This document shows positions 23,047-31,334 of a stretch of DNA of 64,000 bases, piece after piece. The stretch is taken from positions 1-64,000 of the forward strand of contig JARLGV010000030.1 of NCBI GenBank assembly GCA_031292555.1, read 5' to 3'. The position numbers and the translations under genes were made by a program. Each line of letters opens with the position of its first letter. Position 1 is the stretch's first letter. The notes below the pieces were generated by a model that saw only the letters and a list, made by a program, of their open reading frames with translations, was not told the origin of the DNA and did not search any database. Source of the stretch: Fimbriimonas sp. Its GTDB lineage: Bacteria > Armatimonadota > Fimbriimonadia > Fimbriimonadales > Fimbriimonadaceae.

Positions 23047-25269
23047 CTACTTGGTGATCCTTCCGAACATGCGGAGGATCGAGATAACGTCGCTGAAGTT
23101 GGAGATCTTCGTCATCAAGTGACTCAGGTGCTCTGTGTCTTTGACGTCCACGGTTACGTCGATCTCGGCAGTGTGGTTTTGGATCGTTTTGACCTTCAAC
23201 GCGGAGACGTTCGTCTTCGATTCGCCCAAGATCGTAGAGATATCCATCAGCAAGCCCGTCCGGTTGACAGACATAATCTTGAGTCCAACCGCATAAACGT
23301 TTCCATCCGGCGGCCAGGTGTAGGGAATCAGTCGCTCGGGCTCCGCGGTCGCGTAAGCAAGGGCGTTCGGACAAACCTTCCGGTGGATCATGATCCCACG
23401 GCCGCGGGTGACATAACCTACGACCTCGTCTCCAGGAATCGCGCTGCAGCACTTGGCGCGGTTGACCATCACATTGTCGATGCCGCTCGTGACAAGGGTG
23501 AGTTTGCCCTCTTTCGTCTTCGTGACCTCGATCCGGTCGGCAGTGTGGGTTTCCACAACCGTTCCCCGCAGCTTGTTGACGATCGTTCGGACCGAAAGCT
23601 GCCCGAGTCCAATCTTCGCCAAGACGTCGGTGGCGTTTTCCGCTGAGTCCATCGTGTCCGCGATCTTCTGAAGGTGGTCCTCCCCCATGAAGTGCTTCGG
23701 ATCCAGGCCGAAGTAACGGAACTCCTTTTCCAAGGCCTCGCGACCGCGCTGCGCGTCTTCGAACTTCGTGAGCTTCCGGAAGTAACCGCGGAGCTTGCTC
23801 CGGGTATGAGCGGACTTAACAAATTCAAGCCAGTCCATGCTTGGCGTCGCATTCGACCGGTTGATCAATTCGATCACGTCGCCGTTGTTCAGCTTTGTGC
23901 TTAACGGCGCCATGTGACCGTTGATCCGTGCGCCGACCAAGGTCATTCCCAACTGCGTGTGGACACGGAACGCGAAGTCGACCGGAGTCGAGTCCTTCGG
24001 GAGATCGATGACGTCCCCTTTCGGCGTAAATACGAACGTCTGCTCCGAAAAGAGGTCGGTGGAAACAGTACGCAGGAAATCGCTTGAGAGCCGCTGGTCG
24101 GAGTTCCAATCGAATAGCTGCTCCCGCAAGACGCCCAGCCGCCTCGTCTCGTCCAACGCCATCTTCCCCTCTTTGTAGGTCCAATGCGCGGCCACCCCGA
24201 ATTCGGCGATCTCGTGCATTGCTACCGTGCGAATCTGGATCTCGATCGGAGAGCCGCTTCCGCCGATCACCTTTGTATGCAGCGATTGGTAACCGTTCGG
24301 CTTAGGTTTGGCAATATAGTCGTAAAAGAGGGACGGGATCGGCATGTACGTTTCGTGGACGATCCCGAGGGCCACATAGCAGTCGGTAACCGTTTCCACG
24401 ATGATTCGAAGCGCCAGCAAGTCATAGATCTGTTCGAAACCCACGTTCTGCTTGACCATCTTGTTGAAGATTGAATAGAGATGCTTGGGTCTGCCGCGGA
24501 TGTCGACCATCTTCGCACCTCTTTCTTCGAATTTCGTCTTGATCGCCAGGATAGCCTCGTCCAGCTCCCGGCTCCGCTGAGGGTGGGTGGTCGCAACGCG
24601 TTCGCTGATGTCTTTGAACTCGACGGGATGCAGGACCTGGAACGCAAGGTCCTCAAGCTGCCATTTCATTTGCCAGATTCCGAGCCGGGCGGCAAGCGGG
24701 GCATAGATGTCGAGCGTCTCGTTGGCGATTCTCGTTTGCTTGGGCGGCGGGAGCGAACCCAGCGTCTGCATATTGTGCAGGCGGTCGGCCAGTTTGATGA
24801 CCATGACCCGAAAGTCCTTCGCCATCGCAAGGAGCATCTTCCGAAGGGTCTCGGCGGTGCGGGTGTTCTCCGCGATCACCTGCTGGCGGCGGGTCATCTC
24901 CCCCTGAGGGGCCGAACGAAGTTTGGTGACACCCTCCACCATCGCCAGGACGTCCTCGCCAAACTCCTTCGAGATCGTCTCTGGCTTGACATCGGGACAG
25001 TCTTCGAGTACATCGTGCAAGAGGGCGGCGATGATGGTATCGTCGTCCATCCGCATGTCGACGACTATGCGCGCAACCGCAAGGGGATGATGGATATAGG
25101 CTTCACCCGATTGCCGATACTGCCCGGCATGCCACTGCTCGGCCCGAAAGAAGGCATACCGTATTCGCCGGACGTTGGCGTCGTCACGCTGAGCTCGTAG
25201 GATCTGCAGCATGGCGTGCAGATCCTCCGGCTCTTCCCAATCGTGACTGATGTCGTACGCCGCTGTCAT
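23047..25269 (-). CDS. relA: Bifunctional (p)ppGpp synthetase/hydrolase
   Basis: 740 residues of the long RelA/SpoT (Rel) type. The N-terminal HD hydrolase carries the metal pair H85-D86 in LLHDVLED and H60-H61 in YIHHPLAVA. The synthetase domain shows YDLLALRIIV, KPKPNGYQSLHT and EIQIRT. A TGS domain (TPKGDVIDLPKDSTPVDFAF), a zinc-finger-like region (AKCCSAIPGDEVVGYVTRGRG) and a C-terminal ACT domain (LLMDISTILGESKTNVSAL) follow. Both catalytic halves look intact, so it should both make and degrade (p)ppGpp. It is a single gene with its own promoter region (25270-25385). Confidence 0.96.
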   Translation of the reverse strand: MTAAYDISHDWEEPEDLHAMLQILRAQRDDANVRRIRYAFFRAEQWHAGQYRQSGEAYIHHPLAVARIVVDMRMDDDTIIAALLHDVLEDCPDVKPETISKEFGEDVLAMVEGVTKLRSAPQGEMTRRQQVIAENTRTAETLRKMLLAMAKDFRVMVIKLADRLHNMQTLGSLPPPKQTRIANETLDIYAPLAARLGIWQMKWQLEDLAFQVLHPVEFKDISERVATTHPQRSRELDEAILAIKTKFEERGAKMVDIRGRPKHLYSIFNKMVKQNVGFEQIYDLLALRIIVETVTDCYVALGIVHETYMPIPSLFYDYIAKPKPNGYQSLHTKVIGGSGSPIEIQIRTVAMHEIAEFGVAAHWTYKEGKMALDETRRLGVLREQLFDWNSDQRLSSDFLRTVSTDLFSEQTFVFTPKGDVIDLPKDSTPVDFAFRVHTQLGMTLVGARINGHMAPLSTKLNNGDVIELINRSNATPSMDWLEFVKSAHTRSKLRGYFRKLTKFEDAQRGREALEKEFRYFGLDPKHFMGEDHLQKIADTMDSAENATDVLAKIGLGQLSVRTIVNKLRGTVVETHTADRIEVTKTKEGKLTLVTSGIDNVMVNRAKCCSAIPGDEVVGYVTRGRGIMIHRKVCPNALAYATAEPERLIPYTWPPDGNVYAVGLKIMSVNRTGLLMDISTILGESKTNVSALKVKTIQNHTAEIDVTVDVKDTEHLSHLMTKISNFSDVISILRMFGRITK

Positions 25270-25385
25270 ATTTCGAGGCTCACGTGAGCGAGTAAGTGAA
25301 TAGTCGCCTTAACAAATAGAATACGTCGCAATCGCCAAGACCGAAGTTGGCGGCCGCTATATTGTCAAAAGTTCCAATACCGGGC

Positions 25386-26126
25386 CTACAGCGTCGTTGA
25401 CGAACCCTGTTTCCTCAATATTTCCCGCACCTCAACTGCCTGTTCGGGCGTGTCCACCGCAAGCTCGCTTCCCTGTCCGAGTGACATCTTGATCTTCACT
25501 CCATGCTCGAGAAACCTCAACTGCTCCAGACTTTCCGTCGTTTCCAAGGGCGATTGAGGCCACTCCGAAAACGCCCGGACGACTTCGCGTCCGTATGCAT
25601 AGATGCCGACATGCTTCTTAGCTTCGATCCCGGTCGCATTTCGTTGGAACGGGAGTCCGAAGCGACTGAAATAGAGGGCATAGCCGTTCAGATCGGTGAC
25701 AACTTTGACGACAGCCGGGTTGTGCAGTTCGCCATCTGGACAGGGACTGTATACGCTCGCCATTTCCGTCGAGGGGTCGTCGAGAATGGGCTTCGCACAG
25801 GCGGCGATCGTCTCTGGGCGAATAAGGGGTTCGTCACCTTGAAGGTTGACGTAGAAGTCCGCTTCGACCGTGTGCGACACTTCCGCAATCCGGTCCGTGC
25901 CGGTGGGATGCGCGGGGCTGGTTAGGATTGCCTCCGCTCCAAACTGCCGGCAGGCCTCAACTATCTCTGCATCGGGAGTTGCGACGACGATTCGATCGGT
26001 GATTCCCGCCTTCATGGCGGCCTCCACAACCCATTGAAGCATCGGCTTACCGAGAAGGTCGCAAAGGGGCTTACCCGGAAACCGGGTGCTGCCCATCCGG
26101 GCAGGAATGACGATGCAGCAGCGCAT
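25386..26126 (-). CDS. kdsB: 3-deoxy-manno-octulosonate cytidylyltransferase
   Basis: 246 residues. It activates KDO as CMP-KDO for LPS inner-core synthesis in the cytoplasm. The signature IPARMGSTRFPGKPLCDLLG (CTP binding), the GTDRIAEV motif, VNLQGDEPLI and LEQLRFLEHG are present. Its presence argues for a diderm with KDO-containing LPS. No kdsA, kdsD, waaA or lpx genes are nearby. The two secreted paralogues upstream end 35 bases before its start, so it may share their transcript. Confidence 0.95.
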   Translation of the reverse strand: MRCCIVIPARMGSTRFPGKPLCDLLGKPMLQWVVEAAMKAGITDRIVVATPDAEIVEACRQFGAEAILTSPAHPTGTDRIAEVSHTVEADFYVNLQGDEPLIRPETIAACAKPILDDPSTEMASVYSPCPDGELHNPAVVKVVTDLNGYALYFSRFGLPFQRNATGIEAKKHVGIYAYGREVVRAFSEWPQSPLETTESLEQLRFLEHGVKIKMSLGQGSELAVDTPEQAVEVREILRKQGSSTTL

Positions 26127-26160
26127 CTAGCAAACGTACCCGGTCAGCAATGCGTCTAGC

Positions 26161-27525
26161 TCAGGGGTTCGCGATCCACTTTGCGTGCCCGTCGCTGAAT
26201 ACGACGGCTCGCCCACCGGGTCCGTCGATGTATCCCAAGATTGTTTCCGCTGGACTCTCGATCGAACTGGCGTTTCCACCTCCGAACGTGTAGTTGAATC
26301 CGTCGAAGAGGTTTGGGTCCTTCGAATACTGAGTAAGGCCCGCCTGCCAGTTGCCCTTGTTCGATGGAAAGTTGTCGTTGTTGTCGTTGCAACTCATAAG
26401 GATGGCAAGGCCCACTTGCTTTGCCTGCCCGAGAAGCTTAGTGCGCAAGGCGGCATATCTTGCCTTACGATAGGCGTCGAGGGGAACTTTCGTGAGACGC
26501 CTCACCATCGCGTTCTCTTGACTCACGTAAGCCACCGCGCCTTCCTTTGGAGCCATTTCGCCTCGATTGCCGTCTGTCGTCACCACTCCGAACGCCGCTT
26601 CATCCAGAGGGTGCGTGGCCTTTAAGATAACGACAGGGGCGTTTACTCCTACCTTGTCAATGGCTGCTTTCGCGGTCATCGAGTCCACGAATATGGTCGG
26701 TGGTGGCGGCGCTTGGTTGCGGAATTCGGCCGGCTCATCAACAGCATGGACGGTATCGGAGCTGCGATCGACTGCAAACCATGACTGCTTCGGAGCTTGA
26801 CTGGGCTTTCCCCTCACCGTGGTCATCAAATATGGCTGGCCCGCCTGCGACCAAAACATGACGGCGTTGCTTGACGGCGCCGTGATCGGTTGAGAAAGTA
26901 CGCCTTCAATCCCAAAAAACCGTATCGTCGGCGGCAGCGCCAAGTATTGGCCGGCGGCATTTCGTTTCGGAAGCTTGTGGACGATCAGGGCAGTGACCGG
27001 TTTGGTTGGCGAATAGCTCAGTTGGCAGTACTCGTCCGGGGCCAAGGCGGCAATGCGTTTCACGTCTCCCGAGTTAGAAATCAGGAACACCGTGGTGGTG
27101 GGCTCGGCGCCCTCGACCGACATCGCGGCCTCCACAACGAGCGATGAGGAACCCGCGACCCAATTCACGTCAGCCAGAGTGCCCTGCGTCGGCTTTAGCG
27201 CGAACACCATCGTGGGTTTGCGCGTCTTCGTCCCCCACGTGTAGATCTGCTGTTGAACGTCTTCGAGCATCGAAGCCGAAGGCTTGCCTGATGTGTTGAG
27301 GGCAAATTCCTCTTCATGGGGAATATATGTGCGAAGCACTGCCAAACGTTCCCCGTCCTGGGACCAAACCAACCGCTCTACATGGGCCCCGCAGACGAAC
27401 TCAGGGGTCATCAGAAAATAGGCGTCTTGGGTGGAAGCAACGAAGTCCTTTTGCGGATCAGATTGCGCGAACGCGACACTTAGGGCGGCCGCTGCCACGG
27501 CCATTGGGATCAATCGCTTGTTCAT
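26161..27525 (-). CDS. Secreted protein with PD40-like region and pilin-type C-terminus
   Basis: 454 residues. A signal peptide (MNKRLIPMAVAAAALSVAFA) precedes a beta-rich region with PD40/TolB-like motifs (VERLVWSQDGERLAVLRTYI, ADVNWVAGSSSLVVEA). The C-terminal 110 residues (QVGLAILMSCNDNNDNFPSN, GNWQAGLTQYSKDPNLFDGFN, AVVFSDGHAKWIANP) match the C-terminal part of prepilin-type proteins with the DG-x-W ending, yet no FTLIEL leader exists. It is a paralogue of the protein at 27584-29071, 58 bases upstream in the same operon. No catalytic residues are evident; a surface or periplasmic binding role is a guess. Confidence 0.75.
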   Translation of the reverse strand: MNKRLIPMAVAAAALSVAFAQSDPQKDFVASTQDAYFLMTPEFVCGAHVERLVWSQDGERLAVLRTYIPHEEEFALNTSGKPSASMLEDVQQQIYTWGTKTRKPTMVFALKPTQGTLADVNWVAGSSSLVVEAAMSVEGAEPTTTVFLISNSGDVKRIAALAPDEYCQLSYSPTKPVTALIVHKLPKRNAAGQYLALPPTIRFFGIEGVLSQPITAPSSNAVMFWSQAGQPYLMTTVRGKPSQAPKQSWFAVDRSSDTVHAVDEPAEFRNQAPPPPTIFVDSMTAKAAIDKVGVNAPVVILKATHPLDEAAFGVVTTDGNRGEMAPKEGAVAYVSQENAMVRRLTKVPLDAYRKARYAALRTKLLGQAKQVGLAILMSCNDNNDNFPSNKGNWQAGLTQYSKDPNLFDGFNYTFGGGNASSIESPAETILGYIDGPGGRAVVFSDGHAKWIANP

Positions 27526-27583
27526 ATTGTTGTCTCGCGGACCGCAACGCCGGTGGCGGAGTCTCAGACCTCATTCACTATCA

Positions 27584-29071
27584 TTATGGATTTGGAATCC
27601 AACGAACATGGCCGTCCGCATAGGCAACCGCTCGGCCACCAGGCCCCTCGATGTAGCCCATGATCGTGTTTGCCGGATCGGCGATATTCCCCATATTTCC
27701 GCCGCCGAACGTGTAGTTGAAGCCATCCGTCAAACTGGTGTCCCTCAGATAGGGCTCCAATTGGCTCTGCCAATTCCCCTGGTTGCTCAGGCCGTTATCG
27801 TCATAGTCGCCGGCGTACATGATCAGCCCCAAGGCAACTTGCTTTGCCTGGTTGATCAGTTTGGTACGGATCGCCGCCAGCCGTGCATTTTTGTACGCTT
27901 CAAGTGGAACCTTAACCATCTCTCGAACCATCACAGAGCCCTGAGTCTCGTACGAAACCGCGTTTAGCTTCGGCGAAAGTGTTCCATCTGAGCCATCTGT
28001 AGAGACAATCGCCGGTTCGGCATCCTTGGCTTCAAACGCTTCGAGGATCACCGTCGGCGCATTGACGCCGACCTTCTTCACGGACATCTTCGGGCGTAGG
28101 CTTTCAGCGACGATTTCGGGACTCAGTTCTTCATGCCTTACCTCTGCCGAGTCCGGCGGTGTCGTCGAAGACTCGAACTTCCTGGTAGACCGGTTGTACA
28201 TGTACCAGAGTCGTTTGGATCGCTTGGTGACTGGATCGCGCGTGAATCCAAGGGCATAGATCTGGCCGTTCTTGCTCCAGAATAGGCTGTCGTTCGCACC
28301 AGGCATACTCACTGACGGCCCGAGTCCGCCGGTTGAGTTTACAAATCGGATCGTGCCGATGTCCTCGGCAGAACTTCGGACCGGCGATGGCGTATCTGCG
28401 ATCTGTGCCTCGGACCTTTGGTTCTGAAGCGGATACTCGATATACGCCGCCTCGGGGCGGTACGGTGAAACCGAGACTTCGTAGCGGACCAATTGAGATA
28501 TCGGGGCAAGGGGAACGACTGTTCCGTTCGTTTGAATGCGGAACAAAGATGTACGCTGCCGGTTCGGATCGTTTGGCGTCACTAACGTGGCGACCACGAG
28601 TAACTGAGAGGAACCGGTCAGCCACTGCATCTCGTTGATCGAGCCCTGGGATTCCTTGACGGCAAAAACCGTCGTCGTCTTGTGTGTCACCGCGCTCCAT
28701 ACGACGATTTGATCGAGGGATTCCGGAAGAGACCGGACGTCATCGTGCTGGAGGAGGATGTCCTTAACCAAATCTGGCCCGATCTGCATTTCTTTGCGCA
28801 TAACCGCCAAATGCTCGCCGTCGACGGACCAATCCATCTGCATCACCTTCGGACCGCATACGAATGTGGCAGGGAAAATGAGGTAAGCGACCTTGTCGGT
28901 GGCTACGAAATCCCGTTGAGGATCCATCTGCCCTATGCCCATATCGGAAACGGGCGGCGGGCCGGAAACCGCCACGGCGCTTGCTGGAGGTGGTGGCCCT
29001 TGCGACCAGGCTAAGCACGCCAAGGCTGGCAAGCCAAATGCAACGAGGCAGCGAACGTTTCTCACAATCAA
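27584..29071 (-). CDS. Secreted protein, paralogue of the downstream gene
   Basis: 495 residues, same architecture as its neighbour: signal peptide (VAFGLPALACLAWSQG), the shared RDFVATDKVAYLIFPATFVC block, PD40-like strands (VMQMDWSVDGEHLAVMRKEM, INEMQWLTGSSQLLVVATLV) and the pilin-type C-terminus (QVALGLIMYAGDYDDNGLSN, AVAYADGHVRWIPNP). The AGDYDDN segment is close to the LNDYDDT of the prepilin protein at 62362-63300. The start is TTG at 29071 or GTG at 29065. The tandem arrangement and clear divergence indicate an old local duplication. Function unknown. Confidence 0.75.
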   Translation of the reverse strand: MIVRNVRCLVAFGLPALACLAWSQGPPPPASAVAVSGPPPVSDMGIGQMDPQRDFVATDKVAYLIFPATFVCGPKVMQMDWSVDGEHLAVMRKEMQIGPDLVKDILLQHDDVRSLPESLDQIVVWSAVTHKTTTVFAVKESQGSINEMQWLTGSSQLLVVATLVTPNDPNRQRTSLFRIQTNGTVVPLAPISQLVRYEVSVSPYRPEAAYIEYPLQNQRSEAQIADTPSPVRSSAEDIGTIRFVNSTGGLGPSVSMPGANDSLFWSKNGQIYALGFTRDPVTKRSKRLWYMYNRSTRKFESSTTPPDSAEVRHEELSPEIVAESLRPKMSVKKVGVNAPTVILEAFEAKDAEPAIVSTDGSDGTLSPKLNAVSYETQGSVMVREMVKVPLEAYKNARLAAIRTKLINQAKQVALGLIMYAGDYDDNGLSNQGNWQSQLEPYLRDTSLTDGFNYTFGGGNMGNIADPANTIMGYIEGPGGRAVAYADGHVRWIPNP

Positions 29072-29101
29072 TAGACCACCTGAACCCGACGGTTCATTCG
29101 A

Positions 29102-29572
29102 TCAATTTGGCGAATCGGCAATCCAGAGTGTCTCGTACTCCTCCGGATCGGATGCCAAACCCAACGAGATCGGCTCCTCGAAGATCTCCGTCCACCGTTC
29201 TTCCAACTCTGACTCATCACGGAGAATTCGATCGAAGCTCTCGTTGTAGAATGGGCTGAATCGTTCGCCGGACTTCTTGAGAATGAGCTTTCCTGCCTTT
29301 GTCTTGGCCCGCTCCACGATCTGTGACAACTCGTAAGGCAACCCGTTGGCGTCCTCGCAGACTCTGAAAACCAGATCGGTCTTTTCGGGCAAAACGCTCA
29401 CGATCAAGAGCTGCCAGCGCTTGCCGTCCGGTTTTAGAAGTTCGCGGAGAAGGAGCGACCTTTCCCAGACTTCCAAATGGCGCCTCGAACGAAATGTTAC
29501 GTAATACGTTACGTCGCTTGCCCGCCAATGCGGCAGCCTACCCCTCCAGATGCTGAAGTTCTTGAACGGCAT
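29102..29572 (-). CDS. RAYT/IS200-fold protein lacking catalytic residues
   Basis: 156 residues with AAGGG eight bases before the ATG. The REP-associated tyrosine transposase framework is recognisable: IWRGRLPHWRASDVTYYVTF at the front, then a partner strand, and ESFDRILRDESELEERWTEI near the end. However, the family PNHVH motif reads PEKTD (VLPEKTDLVF), so both HUH histidines are gone. The helix that should carry the nucleophilic Tyr (SYTARR-like) reads AKTKAGK. It cannot be an active Y1 transposase and has no terminal repeats, so it is probably an exapted DNA- or RNA-binding protein. The reading frame is intact. Confidence 0.7.
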   Translation of the reverse strand: MPFKNFSIWRGRLPHWRASDVTYYVTFRSRRHLEVWERSLLLRELLKPDGKRWQLLIVSVLPEKTDLVFRVCEDANGLPYELSQIVERAKTKAGKLILKKSGERFSPFYNESFDRILRDESELEERWTEIFEEPISLGLASDPEEYETLWIADSPN

Positions 29573-29624
29573 GGTCGCGACCCTTGATCAATCCTGAATT
29601 CTGTCACACCCGCTGCAGCGTGAG

Positions 29625-29966
29625 CTAGGAAATGGCAGCGTCGCCCCGCTCTCCGGTCCGAATTCGAATAGCATCGACAATCTCGCTTACGAAGATCTTG
29701 CCATCCCCAATTTCTCCGGTCTGAGATGCCCGAAGGATCGCGTCGATCCCCTCTTCAAGGTCATCGTCCTTTACGATTACTTCGACGTGCATTTTCGGAA
29801 GGAGATTGACCGCATAGGTGCTGCCTCGATATTTGTCGGTCCGGCCCAATTGCCTGCCATACCCTCTCACCTGACCGCAGCTTAGTCCGACGATGCCGGC
29901 ATTCTCCAGCGCTTGCTTGACTTCTTCCAGCTTGTTGACTCGAATATACGCTTCGATACGTTTCAT
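29625..29966 (-). CDS. PII family signal-transduction protein
   Basis: 113 residues from ATG at 29966; a longer frame to 30074 lacks PII homology. The PII fold is complete: MKRIEAYIRVNKLEEVKQAL, the T-loop GYGRQLGRTDKYRGSTYAVN with the Tyr equivalent to the uridylylated Y51, the B-loop GEIGDGKIFVSEIVDAIRIR and the C-loop RTGERG. PII proteins sense ATP/ADP and 2-oxoglutarate and control nitrogen assimilation. No amtB, glnA or glnD is adjacent, so its partner cannot be named. It is divergent from a PhoR-like kinase over 99 bases. Confidence 0.93.
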   Translation of the reverse strand: MKRIEAYIRVNKLEEVKQALENAGIVGLSCGQVRGYGRQLGRTDKYRGSTYAVNLLPKMHVEVIVKDDDLEEGIDAILRASQTGEIGDGKIFVSEIVDAIRIRTGERGDAAIS

Positions 29967-30065
29967 GCGCACCATTGCGCCGGTTCGACCGACACATGTT
30001 AAGCCTACCTGTGGCAGTCGTCTCGCCGCGCACCGAACGGAGCGATAGTCCGTCTCTATCGATGG

Positions 30066-31334
30066 GTGTCTCATCGGCTCGGGCTTTGGGCGGTACGGGT
30101 TTGCTACGTCGGGGCGGCGGTATTGGCCGTCCTTGCGGTCGCGTCTTTTTCTAGACTCCTCATCCTGCAGCCTGGTTGGGGTCTCTTATTCGCCGGAGCG
30201 CTGTTGGGCATTGCCGGCACCCGGGCCAAGTCGGCAATCGACGCTTCCACTGAGGCGGCAGCCGAACGGCTATCCAAAGTAGAGATGCTCAAGGCCCAAC
30301 TCGAAGAGCAGCGCAATGCGGTCGATGATATGGCAGACGGACTTGAGATCGCGATCTTCATCTGCGATGCCAAGGGGACGATTCACTACGCCAACAAACG
30401 CGCGATCGAGCTGTTTCGGTTTGATCGGCCGGTGGGACGGACGGTGCTGGCCGTCACTCTGAGCAACGACCTCGAACAACTCGTCGTTTCGGCAGGTAGA
30501 AGCCGATCTGCACAGAATGCCGAAATTAGCTTCACCTATCCAAACGAGAAGGTGGGTCTGGCGAAGACCTGGCCAACCGTCGAGGGAGGAGATCGCGTTT
30601 TCCTGTCGATCTACGAAATCACCGACCTAAAACGACTTGAGCGGATCCGCCAGGACTTCGTGTCGAACGTATCACACGAGTTACGCACTCCCTTGACGAT
30701 TATCCGTTCTATGGCGGAGACCCTGCTTGACGACTTGGCCGACCCAAGTGATCGGTCAGGAAACTACCTGTCCAAGATTATTGCGGAGGTCGATCGATTG
30801 ACCTTGATATCGCAGGATCTCCTAATCTTGAGCGCCGCGGAATCCAACCCCGTTCGAAAGCAGATCTGCGATATTGGCGAGGTCTATCGAAGCACCGTGT
30901 CGCAGTTGGAAGCAAAGGCACATGAGAAAGGCCTGGACATATCGTTCGATGGCCCCGTCACCTGTTTGATCGAGGCGAATGCGTCGCAGATGACCCAAGT
31001 TGCCCTGAACCTCGTCGACAATGCCCTGAAATACACGACACACGGAAGGATTTCCGTTACGGTTCGCCGCGACGATTCTCAGGTCAGGATAGATGTAGCC
31101 GACACTGGCATAGGTATTCCAAGCGACCAAGTCAATCGCATCTTCGAACGGTTCTATCGAGTCGACCGGGCGAGGAGCCGTTCGACTGGTGGTACTGGCC
31201 TGGGCTTGAGCATCGTGAAGCACATCACCGAAGCCCACGGGGGGGCTGTAACCGTAGAAAGCGCTCTGAATCACGGTTCGACATTCACGGTCCAGTTGCC
31301 GATTGGCAACCTCACTCTGCCCTTAGTGGAATAA
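30066..31334 (+). CDS. PhoR-like sensor histidine kinase
   Basis: 422 residues from GTG. Two N-terminal transmembrane helices (VRVCYVGAAVLAVLAVASF and LLFAGALLGIAGT) are joined by a very short periplasmic loop, so a periplasmic sensor domain is absent. A short coiled coil and a PAS domain (DGLEIAIFICDAKGTIHYAN) follow, then HisKA with the phospho-acceptor FVSNVSHELRTPLTIIRS and an HATPase domain with N box LNLVDNALKYT, G1 DTGIGIP, F box RIFERFYR and G2 GGTGLGLSIVK. The layout is that of PhoR, but no response regulator is adjacent. Its 3' end overlaps the convergent hydrolase gene by 23 bases. Confidence 0.92.
   Translation: MSHRLGLWAVRVCYVGAAVLAVLAVASFSRLLILQPGWGLLFAGALLGIAGTRAKSAIDASTEAAAERLSKVEMLKAQLEEQRNAVDDMADGLEIAIFICDAKGTIHYANKRAIELFRFDRPVGRTVLAVTLSNDLEQLVVSAGRSRSAQNAEISFTYPNEKVGLAKTWPTVEGGDRVFLSIYEITDLKRLERIRQDFVSNVSHELRTPLTIIRSMAETLLDDLADPSDRSGNYLSKIIAEVDRLTLISQDLLILSAAESNPVRKQICDIGEVYRSTVSQLEAKAHEKGLDISFDGPVTCLIEANASQMTQVALNLVDNALKYTTHGRISVTVRRDDSQVRIDVADTGIGIPSDQVNRIFERFYRVDRARSRSTGGTGLGLSIVKHITEAHGGAVTVESALNHGSTFTVQLPIGNLTLPLVE

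Noticed and set aside
29967-30074. N-terminal extension of the PII protein
   Set aside because: PII proteins start MKxIEA; the extension has no homology and overlaps the divergent kinase gene.
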